From an uncultured Eubacteriales bacterium (GTDB lineage Bacteria; Bacillota; Clostridia; Oscillospirales; Acutalibacteraceae): a stretch of 11,397 nt of DNA. The notes under the pieces were generated by a model. The model ran no database searches, was not told the DNA's origin, and was given only the letters and a program-made list of their open reading frames with translations. The stretch spans positions 1 to 11,397 of the forward strand of contig CAKSOB010000045.1 in assembly GCA_934476545.1 (NCBI GenBank), given 5' to 3'. This document shows, in pieces, positions 1 through 5,977 of this stretch. The number at the start of each line of letters is the position of its first letter. Position 1 is the stretch's first letter. Both the position numbers and the translations under genes were made by a program.

Positions 1-1110
1 GCCGCGACCGCTTCTATGGCCTTCGTCGGAAATATCAATCAGAGCGTGGATGTGCTGCTGAAAACGTCCAGCCTCTTTGACCCATTCCCTCCCGAAATGG
101 GAACGGACACAGCGTTCCTCGACCGTATGCACTGCTATATCCCCGGCTGGGAGATACCGAAGTTCCGTCCGGAGCATTTCACCAATGACTACGGTTTCAT
201 CACCGACTATCTTGCAGAGTTTATCCGGGAGCTTCGCAAGGAGCAGTACGGCGATGCACTGGACAAGTATTTCCGCCTTGGCAAGAACCTCAATCAGCGC
301 GACACCATTGCCGTCCGCAAGATGGTTGGCGGCATGATCAAACTGCTTTATCCTGACGGGGAGTTCACGAAGGAACAGCTTGAAGAAATCCTCAAGTTTG
401 CGCTTGAAATGCGCCGCCGCGTCAAGGAACAGCTCAAGAAACTGGGCGGCATGGAGTTCTACGATGTCAATTTTTCGTACATTGACAACGACACCTTCGA
501 GGAACATTTTGTTTCCGTTCCCGAACAGGGCGGTGGAAAACTGATCCCCGAAGGGATGTGCAATCCCGGTCAGATCTATACGGTTTCACAGGGAAAGAGC
601 GGCATGATCGGCGTCTTCCGTCTGGAATCACAGATGCTTCCCGGCAGCGGAAAGTTTGAGCGGACGGGACTGAACTCTGACGGTAAGTGCAAGGAAGCGG
701 CAAATACCGCCTTCAATTATCTGAAAGCGAATGGCAACCGAATTAGCGGCGCGATCAGCACGACAACAAAGGACTATATCATCAACTATCAGGATTTGCA
801 GGGCATCGGCATGACAGAGAAACTTGCGCTGCCGACCCTGATTGCACTCTGCTCGATTGCGCTTGGAAAGCCGACCCTTAGCAGTCTTGCGGTGCTGGGT
901 GAGATCAGCATTGCAGGAACGATGCTCAAGGTGGACGAGCTTGCAAACGCGCTTCAGGTCTGCCTTGATAGCGGTGCAAAGAAGGTGCTGCTGCCTATTA
1001 CATCGGCGGCTGATCTCGGACTTGTCCCAGCAGATTTGATCGGCTGCTTTAATCTTGTGTTCTATCAGAGCGCAGAAGACGCGGTATATAAGGCATTGGG
1101 CGTTGAGTAA
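1..1110 (+). CDS. brxL: BREX phage-defence protein BrxL, C-terminal part (5' partial)
   Basis: The reading frame is open from base 1 (Ala-Ala-Thr-Ala-Ser before the first Met at 16), so this is the last 369 residues of a protein that is usually about 680 aa; the Walker A half lies outside the window. Recognisable BrxL text includes FVGNINQS, DPFPPEM, YIPGWEIPKFRPE, NQRDTIAVRK, GGMEFYDVNFSYID and HFVSVPEQGGG. The start of the fragment is the end of the AAA+ module; the last ~150 residues have a Lon-protease-like fold (ALGKP, GEISIAGTMLKV, AKKVLLP). Aligned by eye to Lon, the catalytic Ser position is Lys (in MTEKLALP) and the catalytic Lys position is Ala (in VDELANAL), so proteolysis is unlikely. 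Published work on a type 1 BrxL describes a DNA-binding AAA+ ring rather than an active protease. brxL normally closes the type 1 BREX operon after pglZ, so the other brx genes are expected to the left. No close terminator is visible; the next ORF starts 26 bases downstream. Confidence 0.93.
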   Translation, partial: AATASMAFVGNINQSVDVLLKTSSLFDPFPPEMGTDTAFLDRMHCYIPGWEIPKFRPEHFTNDYGFITDYLAEFIRELRKEQYGDALDKYFRLGKNLNQRDTIAVRKMVGGMIKLLYPDGEFTKEQLEEILKFALEMRRRVKEQLKKLGGMEFYDVNFSYIDNDTFEEHFVSVPEQGGGKLIPEGMCNPGQIYTVSQGKSGMIGVFRLESQMLPGSGKFERTGLNSDGKCKEAANTAFNYLKANGNRISGAISTTTKDYIINYQDLQGIGMTEKLALPTLIALCSIALGKPTLSSLAVLGEISIAGTMLKVDELANALQVCLDSGAKKVLLPITSAADLGLVPADLIGCFNLVFYQSAEDAVYKALGVE

Positions 1111-1136
1111 TTCCGATCAAAAGGGGTGAGAACAAT

Positions 1137-1433
1137 ATGCGCTGTCCGTGGTGCGGAAGTCCAGTTATGATACGCGGGTCATCTTGGGAATGCGGCTGGT
1201 GCGGAGACTTTGGGAGTCTGCAAAGGACACCGGCAAAAAAGTCACAGAATACGGCACAGATCACGCTGACGCTTTCCTTCGTCTACCACGTCGATCTACC
1301 CGAAACGTGGAACGATCTGAAAAAGGCGCTGGGGCAGCTTGCACCTAAGAACATCTTGCTAAGTTTGCTTCGGATATTTGGCAGATTCATCCGTTCTGTG
1401 AGGGCAACACCAGAGCAACGGCTGTTTTTATGA
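1137..1433 (+). pseudogene. Zinc-ribbon hypothetical protein, 3' truncated and read out of frame into a Fic fragment
   Basis: The ORF encodes 98 residues from an ATG preceded by a purine-rich AAGGGGTGAGA ribosome site. Its N-terminus has two Cys pairs (CPWCG at residues 3-7 and CGWCG at 19-23), a classic four-Cys zinc ribbon. Residues about 40-70 (LTLSFVYHVDLPETWNDL and following) resemble a clostridial hypothetical family that I recognise only by appearance and cannot assign a function. From about base 1349 the DNA encodes Fic protein in another frame, so the last ~25 residues here are probably an out-of-frame read of Fic DNA. The native C-terminus is missing. It follows brxL after 26 nt and may once have been co-transcribed with it. 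A short zinc-ribbon peptide could still be made. Confidence 0.6.
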
Positions 1434-1894
1434 TCAAATACATGAAGACATTCGGGTTCAAAGTAAACAACGATGCTTTTGAGAAGAACTCTTGGTATTT
1501 CCGCAACGCCTTGGCAAGAGCTAATTATAACGATTTGCAAAATGGCATTCATGCTACAACAAAGTTCTTGGAAATGTTCTTCAGCAATTTAATTCTGGGA
1601 ACGGAATATGAGCTGAAAAACAGATCTATGCACGTGGACTATGTGGATGATAATTTCCAAAGTGTCATTCCTAAAGTTCCAAAGTCTCAATTTGACACTT
1701 TGGGATGCGCTTTAGAAGAACTGGCGATTTTGAAACTGCTCTACAAAAACCCTTTCATTAAACAAAAGGAGCTTGTGGCAGAGACAGGGAAATCGCTCAG
1801 TACGGTGAAGAGAATCATGGAGTCCTTGCAGAAAAAGGATTATATCCGCAGGGTAGGCGGAAAGAGATATGGAAAATGGGAAGTGCTGATTTAA
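1349..1894 (+). pseudogene. Fic-domain (AMPylase-type) protein fragment, N-terminus lost
   Basis: Read in the frame of the ORF at 1430-1894, the DNA upstream of that ORF's first ATG encodes the Fic core: Ile-Trp-Gln-Ile then HPFCEGNTR (about 1388-1414), the HPFx(D/E)GNxR active-site loop with the catalytic His. The frame is blocked by TAA at 1346-1348. Downstream come NSWYFRNALARANYND and a region ending MFFSNLILGTEYELKNR, typical of clostridial Fic proteins. A C-terminal winged helix follows (KQKELVAETGKSLSTVKRIMES, split across the last ~50 residues), which usually binds DNA or self-regulates. The N-terminal ~150 residues, including any inhibitory helix, are absent. Translation from the ATG at 1430 would give 154 aa without the catalytic loop, so AMP-transfer activity is not expected. 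Fic proteins often act as toxins in defence islands, consistent with the BREX neighbour. Confidence 0.8.
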
Positions 1895-1906
1895 AAACAC
1901 CTCGAT

Positions 1907-2106
1907 ATGGAGAAAAGATATATTGCTTCAAAAGAGAAAGCCTAAAATGCCGTAAAAACAGACAGTAATTCTCCCGAAGAATATGCCGATGAGAAAATCG
2001 AAAGAGGCATTGATGAAATTACTCACGACGGAGCATATCTTTTTGATAAGGAAGGTCGAAAAGGTCTAAAAGATACAAAAGAGAATTACTATGATAAAAC
2101 AATCAA
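1907..2106 (+). pseudogene. Remnant of a Lys/Glu-rich mobile-element protein, interrupted by one stop
   Basis: In one frame the DNA reads M-E-K-R-Y-I-A-S-K-E-K-A, then TAA (1943-1945), then continues as N-A-V-K-T-D-S-N-S-P-E-E-Y-A-D-E-K-I-E-R-G-I-D-E-I-T-H-D-G-A-Y-L-F-D-K and on to about 2106. The continuous coding-like composition on both sides of a single stop suggests a decayed gene. The style (ASKEKAKxAVK... then EEYADEKIE) resembles highly charged proteins encoded beside relaxase genes in clostridial conjugative elements. That resemblance is from memory and weak, and no function is assigned. The fragment lies right after the Fic fragment and runs up to a terminator. Confidence 0.4.
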
Positions 2107-2126
2107 AACAAATATTACCGTAAACA

Positions 2127-2158
2127 TAAAAGCTCGCTTTCGTAGGCGGGCTTTTTTT
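2127..2158 (+). terminator. Rho-independent terminator
   Basis: AGCTCGC (2131-2137) pairs with GCGGGCT (2146-2152), one pair being a G-U wobble, with an 8-nt loop. It is flanked by AAAA on the left and followed by seven T at 2152-2158. On the plus strand this is a good intrinsic terminator. It probably belonged to the gene now represented by the remnant just upstream. Confidence 0.75.
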
Positions 2159-2171
2159 CGTTTACAAACTA

Positions 2172-2693
2172 TTTGGAACTCACACTGATGAAGGGTGATA
2201 AGGTGGTCGAGCATCTCAAAGAACATCCCGATTCTGCACTGCTCTGCGGTACTTGGAACATCAACTACCATATTCTTGAACTTGTTGTGTGCAAGAACTT
2301 TCTGCCCGGTTCCTTCAGCAGCCATAGAGAGTTGCTTCCTGATGCCGTAATTCAATCTCCTTAAGAGGAAGTTGGAATCACAGTCCTTTGGTAAAAAACA
2401 GGATAATAATAGCTGATAATTCCCCTGTTTATGATATTATTCCGGTTAAAAACGAACATATCAGTATCGCTTCTACTCCGATATGTAAAGTATCCACGGG
2501 GTAACACATAATAGCCAATATTATCATTTGTTGTTACTTGTCTGTCTGCGAAATATTCTTCTTGAAGTACAATGCCTTGCTGCTGTGATGAAGTCAGCAT
2601 GGGGTATTGGTTTTGCACGATAGTCTTTTCTATATAATCTTCTATCAAGTCACCAACCTTACGCTGTTCCCAAGAAAGAGCGGAATTTTAAGC
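2172..2693 (-). pseudogene. hsdS: Type I restriction-modification specificity subunit (HsdS), second-half fragment with frameshift
   Basis: On the minus strand the reading starts after a stop near 2693 with N-S-A-L-S-W-E-Q-R-K-V-G-D-L, the WEQRK(L/V)G signature that opens an HsdS target-recognition domain. It continues through IGYYVLPRGYFTYRS and INRGIISYYYPVFYQRT. The frame then breaks near 2379-2381: shifting by one base restores D-S-N-F-L-L-R-R-L-N-Y-G-I-R-K-Q-L. The text runs on through MAAEGTGQKVLAHNKFKNM to RIGMFFEMLDHLITLHQCE, the conserved HsdS repeat end. A single lost base explains the break. The first target-recognition domain and the last ~20 residues are missing, and no hsdM or hsdR is nearby. 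An intact HsdS (about 400 aa) selects the DNA target for methylation and cleavage; this copy cannot. The short ORFs at 2361-2648 and 2089-2355 are its two pieces. Confidence 0.85.
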
Positions 2694-2740
2694 ACATAAA
2701 AAGACCGTCAGATCTCAAATGAGACTTGACGGTCTTATAT
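2694..2740 (-). terminator. Strong stem-loop, minus-strand terminator (possibly bidirectional)
   Basis: AAGACCGTCA (2701-2710) and TGACGGTCTT (2727-2736) are perfect 10-base inverted arms, with a further TCTC/GAGA pairing inside. Read on the minus strand, the right-hand side of the stem is followed by TTTTTATG, an acceptable U-tract. On the plus strand the tail is only TATATTTTA. It could end minus-strand transcription from the ImmA-type gene at 3016-4536 before the hsdS remnant. Confidence 0.7.
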
Positions 2741-2851
2741 TTTATGATTGTATTTAAGAAAATCGCTCCGGTGTTCTTGTTTCGTAATTGATAACCTTGT
2801 GCTATAAGAGTATTGCTAATGATTTGGACAAGTTAAGGAGAGGAGTTTAAT

Positions 2852-3014
2852 ATGTCAGTCAGCTAAAAACAATGATAATCACAACCGCTTTCATTCCCAA
2901 ACGATAGCATTTAGGGTATCCCCCGAAAAAGATAAGCAGATACATATAGCAGTTTCTTTATTGGGAATGACAAAGCAAGATTATATTGCGTATCCATATT
3001 CCCTTTCTACATGA
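2852..3014 (+). pseudogene. Mobilization-protein-like (MobC/ribbon-helix-helix type) N-terminal fragment with frameshift
   Basis: A strong ribosome site (AAGGAGAGGAG, 2835-2845) precedes ATG at 2852, but the frame stops after M-S-V-S (TAA 2864-2866). Removing one base (the T at 2864) restores K-N-N-D-N-H-N-R-F-H then SQTIAFRVSPEKDKQIHIAV, then SLLGMTKQDYIA. This is the start of the small ribbon-helix-helix relaxosome proteins carried by clostridial conjugative elements, normally about 110-130 aa. After DYIA the sequence departs from the family and stops at 3012-3014, two bases before the end of the opposing ImmA-type gene. It is therefore doubly broken, by a one-base insertion and a 3' truncation. 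The 3' junction may mark a recombination point or the left edge of the mobile element. Family assignment is by memory of the motif. Confidence 0.6.
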
Positions 3015-3015
3015 A

Positions 3016-4536
3016 TTAAAAACTATCCGCAGTATGACTTTTATTCTCTCTGGAACCTAACGGTGCAATTTCCAATTGCTCTAGTACGGCATTGCACTCA
3101 TCAATTGTTGCACCAAGACAGGTTGATAACAAATACTGATACGCATGGTGTTCTCGTATTACCGGGCTAAAGCAATGTCCCGATAACTGCAATGCTTCCT
3201 CTACGATTGGTAAAGGGATTTTCATTCCAATCCCAATCGTTACAATGGTTTTCAAGTCAAATAAATGTTCCGGATTGTTTTTAATACGATTAAAAGTAAT
3301 CTTTGACAACAATGTTTTATCAAAAAATTCTCGATATCTTACATCTTTTAATCGTCTTTGTAATAACTCTACTGCTGTACGGTGTGTCTCTCGAGAAATA
3401 TCAAACTCTCTCTTTATTTCTTCGTACTTTACAGCAAGTTCCCCTTTTTCTGTAGTTTCTTCTATCGATTTTATTTGCTCTGATTGCAACTTGCTTTTAT
3501 AGTAAAGCATTCGGCTGTCATCTTTTCTATAAAGGACACCTTGTTCTGTCTGAACGGCTTGGTCTGCACAGATATTTAAAATACACTTTTCTTTTTTCTT
3601 CCATGCCGTATCGGTTAATTTCCAAGGAAAGTTTTCACAGTTAATATAGTCAAACGAATTGATTACAAAATATCCGTCTGCAAAACAAATTTTTCCGGCA
3701 TCTACCATTTTCCGAATTTGAGAATGGTTGCGGTATAGCTCAAAAGATTCTTTCAGGCTAATTTTTTGATACTGCTGCGAATCCTGATTTTCCATTTGGA
3801 TTGATTTCCCATGATTAATGTGAGCGATAAATTGCTCTGCATGAGGATACCCAAAATCTTTCATTCGGAGTGCTGCTGTCTGTTGAGAAACTGCAAATTT
3901 TTTCGCTAATTCATATCCTGGATAAATTGCTGCCTGTTCCGGGGTGAAGTGTCTTGTGTTTTTATTCTTTTCACAATAGGTTCGATATAAAGCAAATGCT
4001 TTCGGCTTTGCTGTTCTTGCAGGCATTAAAATTCTTGGAGCAAGCATTTTTGCTTGCCACTCCAATTTTTCAATATCTGTCCATACGTTTTGCTTTGGTT
4101 TTTGAAATACACGATCATTGCATCGAAGCGCAGCTTTATGATTGGGTGAACTTATAAAATAATCATGATGTTTGTACCAATGGTAGCACTCGTGTGCTAA
4201 TGTATGATTTTTTCTTCCTATATTTTTCTCTAATCCAGAATCCAATAAAATCGTTCCCGCTTTCACATTTTGCGGTCTATATTCTTGCTTTTCAGAATTG
4301 TATAAATAAACTGTTGCATCCTGAAAAACAATCATTCCTTGAATGGATTCATCCGCCGATAACTGCACATTATCTATAATTGTTAACCCCATTGCTTTTT
4401 CTGCAATTTTTCGAATTGGTGTTATCTGTGCTTCCTTTAAAAGATCATCATATCCATATGTTTTCAAAAATGCTTCCGCTTCTTCATCTAATTGATCCTT
4501 GGGAAGAAACGGAATTTTATTCCAATTAGAACTCAT
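3016..4536 (-). CDS. ImmA/IrrE-family metallo-endopeptidase with long C-terminal extension
   Basis: This is a 506-residue cytoplasmic protein without membrane segments. The zinc-protease motif HECYH is at residues 115-119 inside HTLAHECYHW, and a likely third metal ligand is Glu159 in LEWQAKMLAPRILMP, as in ImmA and IrrE. Residues about 210-230 (LAKKFAVSQQTAALRMKDFGY region) form the helix-turn-helix-like segment usual after the protease core. The last ~110 residues (SKITFNRIKNN... TIVTIGIGMKIPLP... TIDECNAVLEQL) look like an XRE-type helical domain of a kind often seen in clostridial regulators. ImmA proteins cleave a phage- or ICE-type repressor to switch on excision genes; no separate repressor gene is visible here. 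Start at 4536: AGGAGG lies 7 bases upstream, with a 17-bp-spaced promoter behind it. The gene diverges from the rep/mob operon, which suggests a regulatory or immunity role. The substrate is unknown, and an antitoxin-like or defence role is possible. Confidence 0.85.
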   Translation of the reverse strand: MSSNWNKIPFLPKDQLDEEAEAFLKTYGYDDLLKEAQITPIRKIAEKAMGLTIIDNVQLSADESIQGMIVFQDATVYLYNSEKQEYRPQNVKAGTILLDSGLEKNIGRKNHTLAHECYHWYKHHDYFISSPNHKAALRCNDRVFQKPKQNVWTDIEKLEWQAKMLAPRILMPARTAKPKAFALYRTYCEKNKNTRHFTPEQAAIYPGYELAKKFAVSQQTAALRMKDFGYPHAEQFIAHINHGKSIQMENQDSQQYQKISLKESFELYRNHSQIRKMVDAGKICFADGYFVINSFDYINCENFPWKLTDTAWKKKEKCILNICADQAVQTEQGVLYRKDDSRMLYYKSKLQSEQIKSIEETTEKGELAVKYEEIKREFDISRETHRTAVELLQRRLKDVRYREFFDKTLLSKITFNRIKNNPEHLFDLKTIVTIGIGMKIPLPIVEEALQLSGHCFSPVIREHHAYQYLLSTCLGATIDECNAVLEQLEIAPLGSRENKSHTADSF

Positions 4537-4563
4537 GCAATTTCCTCCTAGATTTTATCTAAA

Positions 4564-4603
4564 ACTTGCAAGTAAGCATACCTCTAAATTTTCAGAATTT
4601 CAA
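4564..4603 (-). promoter_or_regulatory. Promoter and palindromic operator candidate for the ImmA-type gene
   Basis: On the minus strand TTGAAA (4598-4603) and TATGCT (4575-4580) are separated by exactly 17 bases, a good vegetative sigma-factor promoter. One base beyond the -10 lies the perfect 10-base palindrome ACTTGCAAGT (4564-4573), which would overlap the transcription start. It is a natural place for a repressor to bind. Confidence 0.6.
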
Positions 4604-4902
4604 CAAAAATTTAATAAAAATATGATTTTTATTCTTAATTTTCTTAAAATTCACAGAATATTCATATCTTATAAAGATGTTACACTTTGTTCTAATTGTG
4701 TAAAAAACAATCTAAACTCGTACAAACATCTCATCTTCTATAAATTCTGAGCAGAAATTTTCAAAAAATAAGAATCTTTCAAAGATACACTTGAAAAATA
4801 AATTCTTGTTAAACTGAAGCACAAGAGGTCAATGTAACCTCTACACAAACGCAAGTGTCGAAAAACATTTGCAAGAAAACTACATAAAAAGGAGTGTTTT
4901 TA
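4604..4902. promoter_or_regulatory. AT-rich divergent control region; possible replication-origin area
   Basis: No gene is supported in this stretch. It is very AT-rich and full of small dyads: AATAAAAAT/ATTTTTATT (4613-4621 and 4625-4633, 3-nt spacer), TTACAC/GTGTAA (4680-4685 and 4698-4703), AGAGGT/ACCTCT (4824-4829 and 4837-4842) and GCAAGTGT/ACATTTGC (4851-4858 and 4865-4872, one wobble). A second TTGCAAG (4869-4875) lies 27 bases before the start of the small ORF. I see TTGAAA at 4791-4796 but no convincing -10 at the right distance. Dyads and AT-rich DNA just before a replication-protein gene fit an operator region or origin, but no clear iteron array is present. Confidence 0.4.
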
Positions 4903-5061
4903 ATGATTCCACGAATGCAATTGCTGAATGAAACAATCGACAAACTAAAAGCGATGAATCCTAACACAGCAATTCCCCGAAACCAACTGCGACAGTTTGC
5001 CTCAATGGGAGATGTCCAAAATGGAAAGGAGCGATTTTATGGCAACACGAAGGATGTTTAG
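4903..5061 (+). CDS. Small hypothetical protein, overlaps rep start; possible truncated helix-turn-helix/excisionase-like protein
   Basis: This 52-residue ORF has AAGGAG about 9 bases before its ATG. Residues 1-20 include MIPRMQLLNETIDKLKAMNP and are followed by NTAIPRNQLRQFASMGDVQNGK. The pattern (leading helix, xNPNTAI, then xLRxxxxxGDVxxGK) resembles the start of small DNA-binding domain proteins of ICEs, whose usual ending would be a strand with IPxVxxGxKxLIN. The ending here is different, so it may be truncated or only superficially similar. Its last 23 bases overlap the next gene, whose ribosome site lies inside this ORF; that arrangement favours translational coupling. It is the first gene of the plus-strand operon. 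Confidence 0.55.
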   Translation: MIPRMQLLNETIDKLKAMNPNTAIPRNQLRQFASMGDVQNGKERFYGNTKDV

Positions 5062-5761
5062 CAGGTTGATTACAGAAACAGACCGGTTTTTATCAATGAC
5101 ACCGGCAGCACAAAGTCTATACTTTCATCTGAATATGAATGCAGATGATGACGGATTTGTTGCTTCACCAAAGGCGGTTTTGTCCGCTACAAGAGCAAGG
5201 AAACAAGACTTGAAAATGCTAGAACAAGAGGGGCTTGTACTTCTGTTTAGCAGCGGAATTCTTGTCATCACCCATTGGAGGGTACATAATCTCATCAAGA
5301 AAGACCGTTACCATCCCACACTTTATCACGCAGAGAAAGCGCAACTCCTACAGACAGATGGTACTATTTACGGGGAAAAGGAAGAAAATTTGGAACCCGA
5401 GGTAAGGTTAGATAAGGAAAGGCAAGAAGAGTCTAGTCCAGATCAGTCTATGGATACTCTGGATGAGGAAATGTTTCTCTCCTTTTGGAATGTGTATCCA
5501 CGAAAAGAAAACTTGGGCGACGCCAAAGCTGTGTGGAAAACACTCCATGTCGATGATAAGTTATTTGAGCAAATTCTCGATGCGGTACAAAATCAAACCC
5601 ATAGTGTAAAATGGACGACAGAAAATGGAAAATATATTCCACTGCCTGCAAACTGGCTAAAAAAAGAAAGCTGGCATGATGAACTTCCTTGGGCAAAAGA
5701 ACGTTTGTACCGAGAGGAAGATTGGGGTGATTTTACGGATGAGGAACCGTTCATTGATTAG
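5039..5761 (+). CDS. Phage/IME replication-initiation (replisome organizer-like) protein
   Basis: I prefer the ATG at 5039 (AAAGGAG 7 bases upstream) to the in-frame TTG at 4997; it gives 240 aa. Residues 3-45 (RRMFSRLITETDRFLSMTPA, then LYFHLNMNADDDGFV) form the winged-helix start typical of phage and ICE replisome-organizer proteins. HWRVHNLIKKDRYHPTLY at 79-96 is another family hallmark. An acidic, disordered linker covers about 112-145. The C-terminal domain (FLSFWNVYPRKENLGDAKAV at about 147-166, then IPLPANWLKKESWHDELP) is the common C-terminal module of DnaD-like phage replication proteins, which bind DNA and recruit the helicase loader. No DnaC-type loader follows, so host helicase loading is assumed. 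Position directly before the mobilization genes suggests replication of the excised circle. Confidence 0.8.
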   Translation: MATRRMFSRLITETDRFLSMTPAAQSLYFHLNMNADDDGFVASPKAVLSATRARKQDLKMLEQEGLVLLFSSGILVITHWRVHNLIKKDRYHPTLYHAEKAQLLQTDGTIYGEKEENLEPEVRLDKERQEESSPDQSMDTLDEEMFLSFWNVYPRKENLGDAKAVWKTLHVDDKLFEQILDAVQNQTHSVKWTTENGKYIPLPANWLKKESWHDELPWAKERLYREEDWGDFTDEEPFID

Positions 5762-5836
5762 GGGCAGAAAAACTGTATTTTGCAAAAGTTGCTGCATTGG
5801 CTACGTTGGTTTCTTTCCACTCAGCCACACGGGAGT

Positions 5837-5857
5837 CCAGAGGGCGCAGCCCTTTGG
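5837..5857 (+). repeat. Stem-loop 1 of candidate oriT/leader
   Basis: CCAGAGGGC (5837-5845) pairs with GCCCTTTGG (5849-5857), with one G-U wobble and a 3-nt GCA loop. Confidence 0.7.
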
Positions 5858-5865
5858 CAAGGTAA

Positions 5866-5882
5866 GGAGGATGGAATCCTCC
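5866..5882 (+). repeat. Stem-loop 2 of candidate oriT/leader
   Basis: GGAGGAT (5866-5872) and ATCCTCC (5876-5882) are perfect inverted arms around a GGA loop. The left arm looks like a ribosome binding site followed by ATG, but that ATG (5871) has no credible ORF. Confidence 0.75.
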
Positions 5883-5919
5883 GGTATCAGATTAGGAACC
5901 GGTTCTAATCTGATATACC
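5883..5919 (+). repeat. Long imperfect palindrome (stem-loop 3)
   Basis: TATCAGATTAGGAACC (5885-5900) is followed immediately by GGTTCTAATCTGATA (5901-5915). This is a near-perfect palindrome with one extra G in the left half and no loop. With a 2-base bulge the pairing extends to GGT (5883-5885) and ACC (5917-5919). The uninterrupted symmetry looks more like a protein-binding or cruciform site than a terminator, and no T-run follows. Confidence 0.75.
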
Positions 5920-5977
5920 TTGTTAGTGCAGAACGGTTTGCAGATACAGACGGCTTGAAAAGAAGGAGGAAATTCCC

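Larger units (their letters stand above)
5762..5977 (+). promoter_or_regulatory. Hairpin-rich non-coding stretch before the relaxase gene: candidate oriT or leader
   Basis: No gene is supported in these 216 bases. Three consecutive stem-loops occupy 5837-5919 (listed separately). MobV-type origins of transfer consist of inverted repeats beside the nick site and usually sit next to the mob gene, so this is the best oriT candidate in the window. A regulatory leader RNA for the mob genes is the alternative. No recognised nick sequence could be picked out. Confidence 0.45.

Noticed and set aside
16..1110. Start of brxL at the first ATG
   Set aside because: The frame is open to base 1 and the protein text begins in the middle of the AAA+ module, so base 16 is an internal Met and the gene is cut by the window edge.
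2089..2355. Separate 88-residue minus-strand gene
   Set aside because: A one-base correction makes it continuous with the HsdS piece at 2361-2648, so it is part of one broken gene, and its last ~27 residues are read through the junction and terminator.
5866..5882. Ribosome site GGAGG followed by ATG at 5871
   Set aside because: The ATG directly abuts the GGAGG without spacing and is part of a perfect hairpin; no supported ORF follows.
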